This document shows, one piece after another, positions 16,563 through 25,253 of a DNA stretch of 44,423 nucleotides. The notes beneath the pieces are model-generated. The model saw only the letters and a program-made list of their open reading frames with translations. It was not told where the DNA came from and did no database searches. Where the stretch lies: positions 1 through 44,423 of the forward strand of contig JALFMW010000395.1 of the NCBI GenBank assembly GCA_022782605.1, read 5' to 3'. The stretch is from Clostridium sp. (GTDB lineage Bacteria; Bacillota; Clostridia; Peptostreptococcales; Peptostreptococcaceae). The number at the start of each line of letters is the position of its first letter. Within the stretch, counting starts at the first letter, position 1. Position numbers and translations under genes: made by a program.

Positions 16563-17165
16563 ATGACAGTATACAAGAAATTAATGAATGTTCAATCAGA
16601 ACTAAAAGCTCCAAAAGGAAACTACAATAGCTTCGGAAAATATTCATATCGTTCAGCAGAGGATGTTTTAGAAGCTGTTAAACCTATATTAAAAAAAGAA
16701 GGTTTAGCATTAATAATAAAAGATGATATAGTTGAGATAGGTGGAAGATTCTATGTGAAGTCAACTGCATCTGTAATAGATATAGAAACTGGTGAAAAAG
16801 AAGAAGCTGTAGCTTATGCTAGAGAAGATGAAACTAAAAAGGGAATGGATTTAGCTCAGGTGACTGGAAGTTGTTCATCATACAGTCGTAAATATGCTTT
16901 AAATGGACTGTTCGCTATAGATAGTTCAGAACTAGACCCAGATAAAACTAACACTCACGGTAAAGATTCAGAACAAAAACCAACACAAAGTTCATCAACT
17001 ATAACAGAAAAACAAAGAAACTTCCTTCTTGTAAAAGCAAAAGAAAATAACTTTACTGAAGCTCAAATACTTCAAGTAATCAAAAAAGAGTTCAACTTAG
17101 ACTCAATAATGAATATGAACAAAACTCAATTCGATAATATCCTAAGTAGAGTTCAAAAGAAATAA
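16563..17165 (+). CDS. erf: ERF-family single-strand annealing protein
   Basis: A 200-residue recombinase that anneals complementary single strands, used in phage recombination and circularisation. The ERF domain covers about residues 1-130: LMNVQSELKAPKGNYNSFGKYSYRSAEDVL..., VKPILKKEGLAL, and GSCSSYSRKYALNGLFAID. A flexible Gln/Ser linker and a small C-terminal helical domain follow. The ATG at 16563 sits after AAAGGTGG; the frame could be read from a TTG nine bases earlier. It is last in the + early operon, and RusA at the other end of the same operon would act on its products. Confidence 0.93.
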   Translation: MTVYKKLMNVQSELKAPKGNYNSFGKYSYRSAEDVLEAVKPILKKEGLALIIKDDIVEIGGRFYVKSTASVIDIETGEKEEAVAYAREDETKKGMDLAQVTGSCSSYSRKYALNGLFAIDSSELDPDKTNTHGKDSEQKPTQSSSTITEKQRNFLLVKAKENNFTEAQILQVIKKEFNLDSIMNMNKTQFDNILSRVQKK

Positions 17166-17170
17166 CAAAA

Positions 17171-17193
17171 AAAGAGACTAAATTAGTCTCTTT
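17171..17193. terminator. Bidirectional terminator between ERF and the partition operon
   Basis: AAAGAGACTA / TAGTCTCTTT, a 10-bp stem with a 3-base loop. A-run and T-run lie on the two sides, so it can end both the + early operon and the - strand RHH gene, whose stop it overlaps. Confidence 0.85.
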
Positions 17194-17563
17194 ATTTTTG
17201 TCCTTTGTTCTTCATTGTTTCAAGATATATCTCAACAATTTCTCTATCAATAATCGTATCCTTCACAGCATCCATTAATATCTTCTCCATAACAGCCGAA
17301 ACACTACGACCATTCGCAACTGTTATTAATTTATGGAATACATCTTCATTCATTGAAACATTAATTCTCTTTCTAGCTTTCCTATTAGAAATCTTAATAG
17401 ACTCCACAACAGTGTCCCTAGATGTTTTTGTAGTAGCAACCTCTTTATTGTTCTCAACTTTATTCTCAATAGTATTCTCAACTTTATTCTCAATAGCTGT
17501 AGTTTCATTAAGCTTTCTTAAATTATTATTACTCTTAGCTCTATCTAAAAATGGATTACTCAT
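17192..17563 (-). CDS. Ribbon-helix-helix DNA-binding partner of ParA
   Basis: A 123-residue protein. The N-terminal 60 residues are flexible and Asn/Glu-rich, with a tandem IENKVEN-like repeat. The C-terminal half is a ribbon-helix-helix fold (RKRINVSMNEDVFHKLITVA, then a second helix around SAVMEKILMDAV). Small RHH proteins with flexible N-termini encoded directly after ParA are centromere-binding adaptors (ParG/ParR-like). It overlaps the ParA stop by one base (TAATG). It likely binds repeats upstream of parA and represses the operon. ParB of the ParB/Spo0J type is absent. Confidence 0.82.
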   Translation of the reverse strand: MSNPFLDRAKSNNNLRKLNETTAIENKVENTIENKVENNKEVATTKTSRDTVVESIKISNRKARKRINVSMNEDVFHKLITVANGRSVSAVMEKILMDAVKDTIIDREIVEIYLETMKNKGQK

Positions 17564-18390
17564 TATATAATCTCCTTTTCTTTCAATTCATTTACTATAT
17601 CTATAAATAAGTTCATAGCTTTTTTATTTACTTTGTTTTCTTCTGTATAAGCTATTATATCCTTTTTGTATAGATTACAATTCCTAATAACAGAACTTTC
17701 TATCATCTTAGTTGATAAAAGATTTTCCTGTATTATATCAATACACTTCTCAAAAGGCTCATAAAGCTTCTCAGCGTCCATAGTCTTTTTATACTTATTT
17801 ACTAAGATAGCATACTCTGGCATCTTAAAACCGTTATTAAATCTGTATAATGAGAATTCATTAATAAACTTCGCTATTGCTTCTATACTATCTATGTTAT
17901 TGTATTCAGATACAAATAATAATCTATTGCAAGTGTTTAGTATGTTTCTTCCTAAAACAGAAGTTGAAGGTGATATGTCCCAGATTATATAATCATAACT
18001 ATTAACAGTATCTATGTTGTCTCCTAACCACTTTGCTATTACAAGGTCTCTTTCAGATGTATCATCTATCTTAAGAAGAACCTCTTCCATATATCGCATA
18101 TCCCTGCTAGCAGGTATTATATCTAATGTTGGATATTCAGGAATAAATCCTCTAATAATTCCATCAGCCATACTTGTTGTATTAGCATTTAATATTAAAT
18201 CACCAAAAGTTAAATCTTCATGGTCATAATCATATAATCTAGATGTAAGATTACTTTGTGGGTCTCCATCTATAACTAAAACTTTCTTTTGTTCTCTTGC
18301 TAAATATAATGCTAACATACAATTGTAAGTTGTCTTAGCTACTCCACCTTTATTATTGTATGTAGATATAATTATTGTTTCTTTCTTCAT
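17563..18390 (-). CDS. parA: ParA-family partition ATPase
   Basis: A 275-residue ATPase for segregation of the circular genome as a low-copy plasmid. The deviant Walker A motif KGGVAKTT is at residues 14-21, followed by VLVIDGDPQSNLTSRL (Walker A' region) and IIWDISPS (Walker B). The length fits small ParA proteins without an N-terminal HTH. The ribosome site is AAAAGGAG. It is coupled to the RHH gene. Without any integrase in the window, this is the best evidence for episomal lysogeny. Confidence 0.94.
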   Translation of the reverse strand: MKKETIIISTYNNKGGVAKTTYNCMLALYLAREQKKVLVIDGDPQSNLTSRLYDYDHEDLTFGDLILNANTTSMADGIIRGFIPEYPTLDIIPASRDMRYMEEVLLKIDDTSERDLVIAKWLGDNIDTVNSYDYIIWDISPSTSVLGRNILNTCNRLLFVSEYNNIDSIEAIAKFINEFSLYRFNNGFKMPEYAILVNKYKKTMDAEKLYEPFEKCIDIIQENLLSTKMIESSVIRNCNLYKKDIIAYTEENKVNKKAMNLFIDIVNELKEKEII

Positions 18391-18732
18391 AAGTTCAATC
18401 TCCTTTTATAATCACTTATCTATATTATAATCATAATTATCATCACTTGCAATACAAAAATGTATTTTATTTGAACCAGACTGTATCATACGAAAACTTT
18501 GAACCATATTTAATACAAAAAGATTCAAAAAATATTCAAAAAAGTTTCAAAAATGGTTGACATTATTTTCACACAGTGTTATTATATAAGTATAGAAAAC
18601 CTGACAAGGTACTCTTGTATTAAAACTACTAATATGTAAACTGTAAAATATTGTAATCTAATTTTTTCAATTTATTCATTGGATTTATACACAATGTAAA
18701 AACTCTACCTTTTTTATTTTACTTATAAAAAA
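18391..18732 (-). promoter_or_regulatory. parA upstream region with TTTGAACCA repeats
   Basis: No gene is visible here. TTTGAACCA occurs at 18470-18478 and 18498-18506, 28 bases apart. Looser copies of TTCAAAAA follow at 18520-18560. A likely centromere/operator for the RHH protein. The same octamer (GGTTCAAA) is clustered at 35975-36056. Confidence 0.5.
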
Positions 18733-18758
18733 GTAGTTGCAGATTACTCTACAACTAC
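18733..18758 (-). terminator. Terminator after the gene at 18792-19394
   Basis: On the - strand GTAGTTG, a 12-base loop and CAACTAC are followed by six T. It separates the upstream - strand gene from parA. Confidence 0.78.
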
Positions 18759-18791
18759 CATGGTTTAATTTATCCTTATTTATATTTACTT

Positions 18792-19394
18792 TTATTCAAG
18801 GTCTAGAAAGATTATATCTGTATTATAATCGTCTAGACCTTTTGACGTTTTATTAAGAATTGCTTCTTTTAGTGGATGCTTCTTAAGTCTTTTTAGGTAT
18901 CTTACATAATCCTCATGAAACATTGGGAAGTAAGTATATACATTTCCTCTACCATCATTTACCCAAAATACCTTTTCTAATTTAGCTCCTTCTTCGCCTT
19001 CTCTAACATCACATAAAACATATTTAAAACCACTTCTACCGAAGTTATCTCCTTCATGTTGTATATGTATTTCAAAAGGCATTTTCTTACCTGCTAAAAG
19101 AGTTTCTCTTCTTAATTGAGTTATGAAGTAAGAAGCATCTGGCAACTTATCTAGCTTATCCATATCAACTATAACTATCGCATCTTCATATTTATCTTGA
19201 TTGTTTTCAAAGAAGTTTACTATTCTTGAAAATGCAGTAAATGCTATTAAGTTTGATACATAAGTTCTAGCTATTATTCCAAGTAATTTTACATACTTTC
19301 CAGCTAATATACCCCCCAATCTTATAACCTCTTGAGTGTCTTCTACCTTAAAGTCTTTCATCGCTACTATTAGTTCTTTCAATTCTTTAAACAT
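18792..19394 (-). CDS. Hypothetical protein
   Basis: A 200-residue protein with a good ribosome site (AAAGGATGG). It has helical N-terminal segments, a hydrophobic stretch (LLGIIARTYVSNLIAFTAF, about 36-54), a strand ending in Asp (AIVIVDMDKLD), then a beta-rich region with HIQHEGDN and FKYVLCDV. The DAIVIVDMD segment looks superficially like a nucleotide-binding or Toprim-like strand but no full motif follows. It has its own terminator, so it is probably expressed independently, perhaps in the lysogen like parA. No function is claimed. Confidence 0.72.
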   Translation of the reverse strand: MFKELKELIVAMKDFKVEDTQEVIRLGGILAGKYVKLLGIIARTYVSNLIAFTAFSRIVNFFENNQDKYEDAIVIVDMDKLDKLPDASYFITQLRRETLLAGKKMPFEIHIQHEGDNFGRSGFKYVLCDVREGEEGAKLEKVFWVNDGRGNVYTYFPMFHEDYVRYLKRLKKHPLKEAILNKTSKGLDDYNTDIIFLDLE

Positions 19395-19889
19395 ATTTTT
19401 CTACCATCCTTTTCATTTTTTATTACTATAAATAATATGATATTAGTAAAAAAAATATAACATACGATGTAAAAAAATAAACAATTTAGAAGAAACCTAT
19501 ATGTTTTTGTAATAGCAGTTGATATAATAAACTCATATCAAATACAAATTGACCACAAGAAATACTACTTATATGTTGTTTTTACATTCCAATACTTTTT
19601 TAATAGGGCTTAATCAAGCCTTATTTTTTTGTAGAATTATATTAATTTTTGCGATAACTTGTCGTATAATAAGAGTATAAAAAGATGACAAACACTAAAT
19701 AGAAAATTACCCATACTTTTTTGCTACGATTCCAACTTACTCAGATTGCCTCTTAATAGGGGCAATTTTATTTTCCTTTAAAATAATTTTAATTTTTGTT
19801 ATATAAAATATAAAAGTTGCATATAATTTAATTAAATATCAACCAAAATTATTTTTTTATGTGTCGAATGGACGGTAAAAAAGAGAAAA
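19395..19889. other. Intergenic region with promoter-terminator units
   Basis: About 500 bases without protein genes. It contains one dispersed 11-mer (19507-19517), a + strand terminator at 19605-19630 (GGCTT-AATC-AAGCC and T-run), and a complete promoter-to-terminator unit at 19642-19775 described separately. The rest is AT-rich. Confidence 0.55.
19642..19775 (+). ncRNA. Candidate ~100-nt small RNA
   Basis: TTAATT (19642-19647), 17 bases and TATAAT (19665-19670) predict a start near 19677. A terminator follows at 19745-19766 (ATTGCCTC / GGGGCAAT and TTTATTTT). The RNA would be about 95 bases, with only a 5-codon frame (ATG ACA AAC ACT AAA TAG). It is antisense to nothing annotated. Evidence is promoter and terminator only; the -35 is weak. 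Confidence 0.5.
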
Positions 19890-19908
19890 GGAGAGCTGGT
19901 TACTCTCC
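19890..19908 (-). terminator. Terminator of the lysis operon
   Basis: GGAGAG / CTCTCC stem overlapping the amidase stop codon; on the - strand it is followed by TTTTCTCTTTTTT. Confidence 0.8.
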
Positions 19909-20652
19909 TTTTTTTCTTGTGTCTGCAACTATATATGCATCAAAACCTTTCTCAAGCATTTCTTTTTTTCTTCTCTCAGCATTTTCCTTAACACTATAAG
20001 AACCAACACAAACACGATACATTGTAGTAGCTTCTTCTATCTTTTCATCAGAAGCTTTCGCTTTAAGACCAAACCCACCACAAACTTCATCAACGATGAT
20101 AGTAGCTATTTCTTTTTTATGTTTCATATATAAATCCATATCAGACTTATTAGATATGAAGCATACCTCCAATATAGTTCCATGTATATTCTTCTTCATT
20201 GGCTCTCTAAGGATGCCGTAATAATCAGTTGATGCTGTATATCCATCAACCCAAGCTCCACCTGATATACGCCTTTTAGTGCCACGATTTACAAATCCTA
20301 ATTTATTAAATCTATCTAATATCCTATCTTCAATCTTAGTAGATTTCTCTTTGGCATTAACTATTATTTCAGTTCCTTTAGCTGCGGCAGTAGCACTATT
20401 GAAATGTATACTCATAAAGTAATCCTTAGAAGTTAGATTACTTGTTATGAACTCTTCTTCTCCATTACCTGAGTGCATATTAACACCATCTGTTATAGCT
20501 TCAACTTCAAATCTTTCATTAGCTAACTTAACACACATATCAGCTAACTCTCTTGCTAGTATATGCTCCTGATAAGCTTTTCCATTTGCATCCTTAACAC
20601 CGACAGCACCTGTCTTTTTGTTAGAATGACCTCCTAAAAATGCTATTTTCAT
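19900..20652 (-). CDS. Endolysin: N-acetylmuramoyl-L-alanine amidase with SPOR domain
   Basis: A 250-residue lysis enzyme that cuts between muramic acid and the stem peptide. The amidase_3 fold covers about residues 1-195 with zinc ligands His9 (GGHSNKK), Glu35 (LARELAD) and His83 (MSIHFNSA), and catalytic Glu162 (ILEVCFIS). A SPOR domain (about 211-243, MYRVCVGSYSVKENA...GFDAYIV) would bind denuded septal peptidoglycan. There is no signal peptide, so release depends on the holin 12 bases upstream. This architecture is common in clostridial phages. It ends the Dit-Tal-holin-lysin operon. Confidence 0.94.
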   Translation of the reverse strand: MKIAFLGGHSNKKTGAVGVKDANGKAYQEHILARELADMCVKLANERFEVEAITDGVNMHSGNGEEEFITSNLTSKDYFMSIHFNSATAAAKGTEIIVNAKEKSTKIEDRILDRFNKLGFVNRGTKRRISGGAWVDGYTASTDYYGILREPMKKNIHGTILEVCFISNKSDMDLYMKHKKEIATIIVDEVCGGFGLKAKASDEKIEEATTMYRVCVGSYSVKENAERRKKEMLEKGFDAYIVADTRKKGE

Positions 20653-20664
20653 ATAACCATCCCC

Positions 20665-20892
20665 CTATTTTTCATCTTTAATATTTTTTAAATCATCTTT
20701 TACATCTTCTAAATCAGATGCTATTCTATGAGTAGCTTCAGAAAGATTCTTTAATTCATCTTTCATTTTATCCATAAAGTCCATCAATCTTTGCTCTCTA
20801 GCAGTAGCTGTATCTAGTGTGTACTTTAATAGCCATACGAAAGCAACAACTACAACTCCATTTTCAGTTATAAGTTTAATTAGTTCTTCCAT
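20665..20892 (-). CDS. Holin, BhlA/UviB family
   Basis: A 75-residue protein with one N-terminal membrane helix (VVVVAFVWLLKYTL, about 13-26) and a charged coiled-coil tail rich in Asp, Lys and Glu, the BhlA/UviB layout. It would open the membrane to let the endolysin out. The gene directly precedes the amidase gene. Confidence 0.88.
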   Translation of the reverse strand: MEELIKLITENGVVVVAFVWLLKYTLDTATAREQRLMDFMDKMKDELKNLSEATHRIASDLEDVKDDLKNIKDEK

Positions 20893-20943
20893 TTTTCATC
20901 ACCTTTCCGATGAAAAACACTAAATATATTCTTGTAATAGCAA

Positions 20944-22101
20944 CTATAAGCTCTTACTTACTACCTTTTGTGCTATTGTCTTAATAGCTTTTTTCATTGA
21001 TTTTGCGAATTCACTATTTAACTCACCTAACTCAACACTTATTAATTCTCCATCAATATTCCTTTCAGTTTTTACTATTCGAAAAGGAACATATAGAGAT
21101 GAAATTAAATTGTGTTGTATTAAAATCTTATCATACAGTTTCACATCCTTGAACATCTCTCTAAGCTGTTTTGGAAGTTCATCCAACTCAACCTTCACAT
21201 TCTTAATTGAAAGGCTTTTAAGGGCTATGTGAGCCTTTGCTATCTTAGTTAGTTCTGTTTTATTTGAAACATCTGATTCAGTTATAACTTTTTCTATCCA
21301 GAAAGGGTAGCCAGCATTTCCTATCGTATCGTGCTTTACATTTTTAACGATAACATCATCTTTACCTTTGATAGTGATACTAGTGCAAAAATCTTCTGTT
21401 GTATCAGTTATCTCTAGACTTCTTATCTTCTTTTGATTAAGTCTTATCCCTGTGTCTTTGCCAGACCCCTTAGAGTCCTTGTATGTAGATGTAGAATAGT
21501 CCTTATTAGCTTCATATAGATAATATCCTACACGATAATTATCTCTTGTTATCTCAATATCAACATCTATGCCGTCTCTCGCACAGTTATCTTTGAAGTC
21601 TTCTATAAGAGACTCTATCTCTTCTTGTATAGAGTTATCACTAGATTCAAACTTCTCAAGAGTTCTAGATTTAAGTCTTCCTAGGTTATAAGATATTGAA
21701 AATTGTTTAAATTGAGATAAAGCTGACATATCTTTTGCTATCGCTTCAAAAGTTTTATTTTCATATTTCTTATTAACTACCACATTGAACCTGTTATCAT
21801 AGCTTATATGCTTTGCAAAGATTTCTTTTGTGTCATCTTCGCTAGAATAGATGATTTCTTCAATCCTAAATAATTGACCATCGGCAAGGATTAATCCCAT
21901 CTTTTCAAAGTTATCAAAGACTACACAGGAACTATCCACTACTAACTCAAGATTATATTCTTCAGCACTTTGAGTTATAGTAGACTCAACAATACCATCT
22001 ATGAAACCGTATCCAGTATTTTTACACACATTATCAAAAGATTTAGTAGGAGTAATCTCATTAGCGTCATATAGAGTAGGTTTAGTATGAAATATTGCCA
22101 T
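20944..22101 (-). CDS. Tail-associated protein Tal (prophage endopeptidase tail family)
   Basis: A 385-residue protein forming the central tail tip hub. The beta-rich N-terminal domain (LYDANEITPTKSFDNVCKN...) and the following modules match the N-terminal Prophage_tail/Tal family. The C-terminal lytic domain that many Tal proteins carry is not present; the protein ends after the core hub in a Lys/Ala helix. The ATG at 22101 overlaps the Dit stop as TAATG; the frame opens five codons earlier. Normally Tal follows Dit directly after the tape measure gene on the same strand. Here the strand is opposite. Confidence 0.85.
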   Translation of the reverse strand: MAIFHTKPTLYDANEITPTKSFDNVCKNTGYGFIDGIVESTITQSAEEYNLELVVDSSCVVFDNFEKMGLILADGQLFRIEEIIYSSEDDTKEIFAKHISYDNRFNVVVNKKYENKTFEAIAKDMSALSQFKQFSISYNLGRLKSRTLEKFESSDNSIQEEIESLIEDFKDNCARDGIDVDIEITRDNYRVGYYLYEANKDYSTSTYKDSKGSGKDTGIRLNQKKIRSLEITDTTEDFCTSITIKGKDDVIVKNVKHDTIGNAGYPFWIEKVITESDVSNKTELTKIAKAHIALKSLSIKNVKVELDELPKQLREMFKDVKLYDKILIQHNLISSLYVPFRIVKTERNIDGELISVELGELNSEFAKSMKKAIKTIAQKVVSKSL

Positions 22102-23483
22102 TAGAACTCCCTCCAATTTGAGACTATCTTTACTTGACTGTTATTTTTAACTAAATTATCACACAAGCTAACTCTTGTTAGTCTAGGTTTTAGTATAGGG
22201 AAATCGCAATCAAGAGTCATAAGATAGTTGTAATTCTTATTGGTAGTGTCTTCATATACAACTTCATTTTCGCAATCAACAACTACATGAATATACTTAG
22301 TAGGAACACCAGCATAACTTTCATTGTGAGCGTATAGATTAAGCTCAGTTTCAACTTCATCTATTTGAGAATATAATTTTATGCTTACAACTTTCTCATT
22401 GTTCATATCAGGTTCTACAAGACTTTCATGAGGTATTTGTAGATATATTTTCGGATATGATACAGAATAGTTATTGTATATTTCAGAACCATCAACTAAA
22501 ACATCTTTTCCAGTCTTTCTATCTTTCACAAACTTTGTTCCATCCATTGCATACTTATACGGTTGAAGAATAAACTCTAAGATAACTTTGTATCCTATTT
22601 CATCGTGGATAAACTCTTCAATCTCGATATTAGTAGACAACCTTGCTTTTTTGTAATAGCGACTATCCCAACCACATATAAGCCTAAACTCTTTCATCTG
22701 ACATAATTGCTTTAATTTTGCCATTACAACGCTAAAGTTCTCTGATTTGATATAGAACTCTATTTCCATTTCAGTCGTGCTGTAAGTGGCATTAGAATGG
22801 ATTATATCACCATCGAAATCTATCTCTTCAGTTGCATCTACTTTCATAATAGGAAGTTGTTCAATTGGTTTTTCAGATAAAGACATACCTAACACAGAAG
22901 TATTAAAGAAGAATTGAGGATGCTCAGGAGAATAACATTCTATCCACCACTCATTCTTATATTCAATATTGTATTTAGGAGTCTCAGCAAACTCTGGAAG
23001 AGTAGGAATAGTATCTTCGGATTCTTCGCCATCTCCACCTATTCCTTCAACTACACGCCCAGTGTCCTTTAAGTATTTGGATGGCACATATGCATATTGA
23101 TTAAGATACCATACCGTAGACCAGTTATCTCCTGCTACATATTCAGTGACTAATAGTTCAGTTCCCTTTTTTACAGCTTCTATAATTGTTCCTTTCCAAC
23201 TAGGAGATGTTCTAACATTGATTGCAGCAGTAGTTGTCATAACCATCGCCCTTATTGGAGAAGATGAGTTTATAGGTGTCCTAAGGTAAAGCAAACTACA
23301 CCAAGCAAAGCCACCTTTGTATTTAATTCTAGCCCAGTTTCCTTTACGGCTTTCAACTTCTACGATTGTTTTAGGATATAAGACACCAAATATTTTATAG
23401 TTAGTTGAAGGACCCTTGCGGACATTTAAAAAGTCGCATCTATACACTTCAAGTTTTTGATAAGTCGTTTTATTTTTCTTCAT
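22101..23483 (-). CDS. Distal tail protein Dit with two N-terminal SH3b domains
   Basis: A 460-residue fusion. Two bacterial SH3 (SH3_3-like) domains occupy about residues 6-65 (LNVRKGPSTNYKIFGVL...GNWARIKY) and 75-140 (INVRTSPSWKGTI...VPSKYLKD). A Dit/Siphovirus-tail domain follows from about 170 to the end (IECYSPEHPQFFFNTSVLG..., typical galectin-like C-terminal half). Dit forms the ring that links tail tube to baseplate. SH3b domains bind cell wall peptides in endolysins, so this ring may carry wall-binding arms. It is the first gene of the tail-tip/lysis operon and has a strong ribosome site (AAAAGGAGG). Confidence 0.88.
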   Translation of the reverse strand: MKKNKTTYQKLEVYRCDFLNVRKGPSTNYKIFGVLYPKTIVEVESRKGNWARIKYKGGFAWCSLLYLRTPINSSSPIRAMVMTTTAAINVRTSPSWKGTIIEAVKKGTELLVTEYVAGDNWSTVWYLNQYAYVPSKYLKDTGRVVEGIGGDGEESEDTIPTLPEFAETPKYNIEYKNEWWIECYSPEHPQFFFNTSVLGMSLSEKPIEQLPIMKVDATEEIDFDGDIIHSNATYSTTEMEIEFYIKSENFSVVMAKLKQLCQMKEFRLICGWDSRYYKKARLSTNIEIEEFIHDEIGYKVILEFILQPYKYAMDGTKFVKDRKTGKDVLVDGSEIYNNYSVSYPKIYLQIPHESLVEPDMNNEKVVSIKLYSQIDEVETELNLYAHNESYAGVPTKYIHVVVDCENEVVYEDTTNKNYNYLMTLDCDFPILKPRLTRVSLCDNLVKNNSQVKIVSNWREF

Positions 23484-23532
23484 TTCTCGACCTCCTTTTC
23501 CTTAAATTATACAGGAGCAAACATAAAAAAAA

Positions 23533-23549
23533 GACACCTCAAGGGTGTC
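23533..23549 (-). terminator. Terminator between primase and Dit genes
   Basis: GACACC / GGTGTC stem, followed on the - strand by eight T. It separates the replication genes from the tail-tip/lysis genes. A TATAAT on the - strand at about 23508-23513 could restart transcription for Dit. Confidence 0.85.
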
Positions 23550-23554
23550 CTTTC

Positions 23555-24850
23555 TTAGAAGTGGAACAGTTGATTATATATCATTGTTCTTTCAGTTTTA
23601 TCGTCTTTTGTAAGTCCTAGCTTTTCACATCTATCTTTGAACTCATTATATTTTGCTACGAATTCGCTAAATGGAATTGACTTTAATTTACTTCTATGAC
23701 CATTTTCTATCATATCATCGATACCTTTACCGTATCTTATGTCCCAGATAGCAACTCTTACATTTTTATTAGTATAATCACTTAGTTCTTCTTCCATCAT
23801 TTTCATAAACTGTTCTGCTATTAAGAAGTTGAAACACATATCAGCATCGAAAGCTATCATTATATTCTTAACTGGTCTTATATTATTTATATAATCTAAT
23901 TCTTGTTTAACTCTACCTCTCCAGTTATTAACTCCTGCAAGACCTATTGCTATTGAGTTGAACTCTTGGTTTATAGCTATGTTTTTGAATTTACCTTCAC
24001 CTATGAAAACTGTTGAAGCTGAGTTTTCTATTAATTCTTTAGAAGACATTTTTTCTGCATCTACTACATTTAGTGGATAATCAACTGATACTGGAGTTCC
24101 GCAACTAGCTCCTCCGAACTTATCAGATGATAACCAAAGATATTTAGTATCTTCAAATTGTGTTCTAACTTGTATTCCTATTATTTTCCCTTGAGCGTTT
24201 CTAGCTTTAAGTGCTAGACCGTAAAGTGGAGCTAGTTTTAATCTTTTACCTCTTAACATAAACCCTGGCACAGAAGCTATATCTTCTACTGTGTAAGAAT
24301 ACTCTTTTGCACACATCATTATTAGTTGACCCATCTTAACATCATTTACATTTCTTAATGAGAAGAAGTCTTCCATCTTATTTTCTTTGACACCTCTATT
24401 TCTGATATAATCCTTATCAGCTGGTGTTATACCACAAACTTGAGCTAGTGTATCGTATACATTGTGATATAGATTAATTTTATCTTCACTTAATTCCTTT
24501 TTAGATTCTTTTTTAATTTCAACTTTTTTAATTTCCTTTTCTTGCACCTTAGCTACTTGAACCTCAGCATCTTCTTGATAACCAAACTTCTCAGCTAGCC
24601 CTATAACAGCCTCTTTGAAGTCTACATTGTGTATTTTAGAGTATAATGTGATACCATCCCCTTTTGCCTCACAACTCCAGCATTTAAAATTATTTATGTC
24701 ATCCTTAATTGTTAGCTTTGCTTTAGCTCTACATATTGGACAGTCAGCTCTTTTGCTACTGTTGAAGTAGATACCTTCCAAAGAACATACCTCCCTAACT
24801 GATGCATATTCCTTAACAAAATCTCTCATCTTATGATTATATTTCATCAT
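23555..24850 (-). CDS. DNA primase, CHC2 zinc finger and Toprim
   Basis: A 431-residue primase. The CHC2-type zinc finger has Cys37, Cys40, Cys57 and Cys60 (CPIC...CWSC), followed by the GDGITLY...EKFG helix pair. A Toprim-like domain in the C-terminal half has VFIGEGKFKN, a GLAGVNNW loop and IMIAFDADM. It would make RNA primers for phage replication. I chose the ATG at 24850, which has AAAGGGG before it; the frame opens six codons earlier. A consensus promoter lies directly upstream. Confidence 0.9.
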   Translation of the reverse strand: MMKYNHKMRDFVKEYASVREVCSLEGIYFNSSKRADCPICRAKAKLTIKDDINNFKCWSCEAKGDGITLYSKIHNVDFKEAVIGLAEKFGYQEDAEVQVAKVQEKEIKKVEIKKESKKELSEDKINLYHNVYDTLAQVCGITPADKDYIRNRGVKENKMEDFFSLRNVNDVKMGQLIMMCAKEYSYTVEDIASVPGFMLRGKRLKLAPLYGLALKARNAQGKIIGIQVRTQFEDTKYLWLSSDKFGGASCGTPVSVDYPLNVVDAEKMSSKELIENSASTVFIGEGKFKNIAINQEFNSIAIGLAGVNNWRGRVKQELDYINNIRPVKNIMIAFDADMCFNFLIAEQFMKMMEEELSDYTNKNVRVAIWDIRYGKGIDDMIENGHRSKLKSIPFSEFVAKYNEFKDRCEKLGLTKDDKTERTMIYNQLFHF

Positions 24851-24895
24851 AATATCAACCCCTTTCATTATTTTTCTATATATTTCCTATACTTA

Positions 24896-24924
24896 ATTAT
24901 ATAAATATTTGTAAAAAATATCAA
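24896..24924 (-). promoter_or_regulatory. Primase promoter
   Basis: On the - strand, TTGATA (24924-24919), a 17-base spacer and TATAAT (24901-24896). It lies 46 bases upstream of the primase start and just downstream of a terminator. Confidence 0.78.
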
Positions 24925-24953
24925 TAAGTGTCGATAAAAATATTAAAAAGAAA

Positions 24954-24974
24954 AAAAGGTATTAAATACCTTTT
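24954..24974 (-). terminator. Terminator before the primase promoter
   Basis: AAAAGGTATT / AATACCTTTT, followed by T-rich sequence on the - strand. It overlaps the stop of the gene at 24962. Confidence 0.7.
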
Positions 24975-25252
24975 AATCTTTCTTGTATTTCATCGTAGTA
25001 GAAGATGAAATCTAATTCATCGAGTGCTCTTTTACCTTTTTCAGATGTCTCATTGTGTCTCATCTCGACGTTATTATCTTTTTTGTAATGATATATGAAA
25101 AAGTCATAACCTTTATAAGTGCAGTCATAAGTTGTGCAACCGTCTCGCCATACTTCTTTTTCTATCACTTTTATTTTATTTTTACTGCATTTATATTTCG
25201 AATACAGCAATATAGCACCATCTATTGAATGTTCTACCTTATTATATTCCAT
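24962..25252 (-). CDS. Hypothetical protein
   Basis: A 96-residue protein overlapping the end of the helicase gene by a few bases. The start at 25252 (MEYNKVEH) follows AGGAGGTGATTT; the frame opens four codons earlier. It is Tyr/Lys/Asp-rich with a CTTYDCTYKGYDFFIYHYK central strand pair and an acidic helical C-terminus. It is probably co-transcribed with the helicase; function unknown. Confidence 0.72.
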   Translation of the reverse strand: MEYNKVEHSIDGAILLYSKYKCSKNKIKVIEKEVWRDGCTTYDCTYKGYDFFIYHYKKDNNVEMRHNETSEKGKRALDELDFIFYYDEIQERLKGI

Positions 25253-25253
25253 A

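Noticed and set aside
17205-17570. 121-codon + strand frame opposite the RHH gene
   Set aside because: Mirror of the RHH and ParA-end coding sequence; hydrophobic nonsense composition, no ribosome site.
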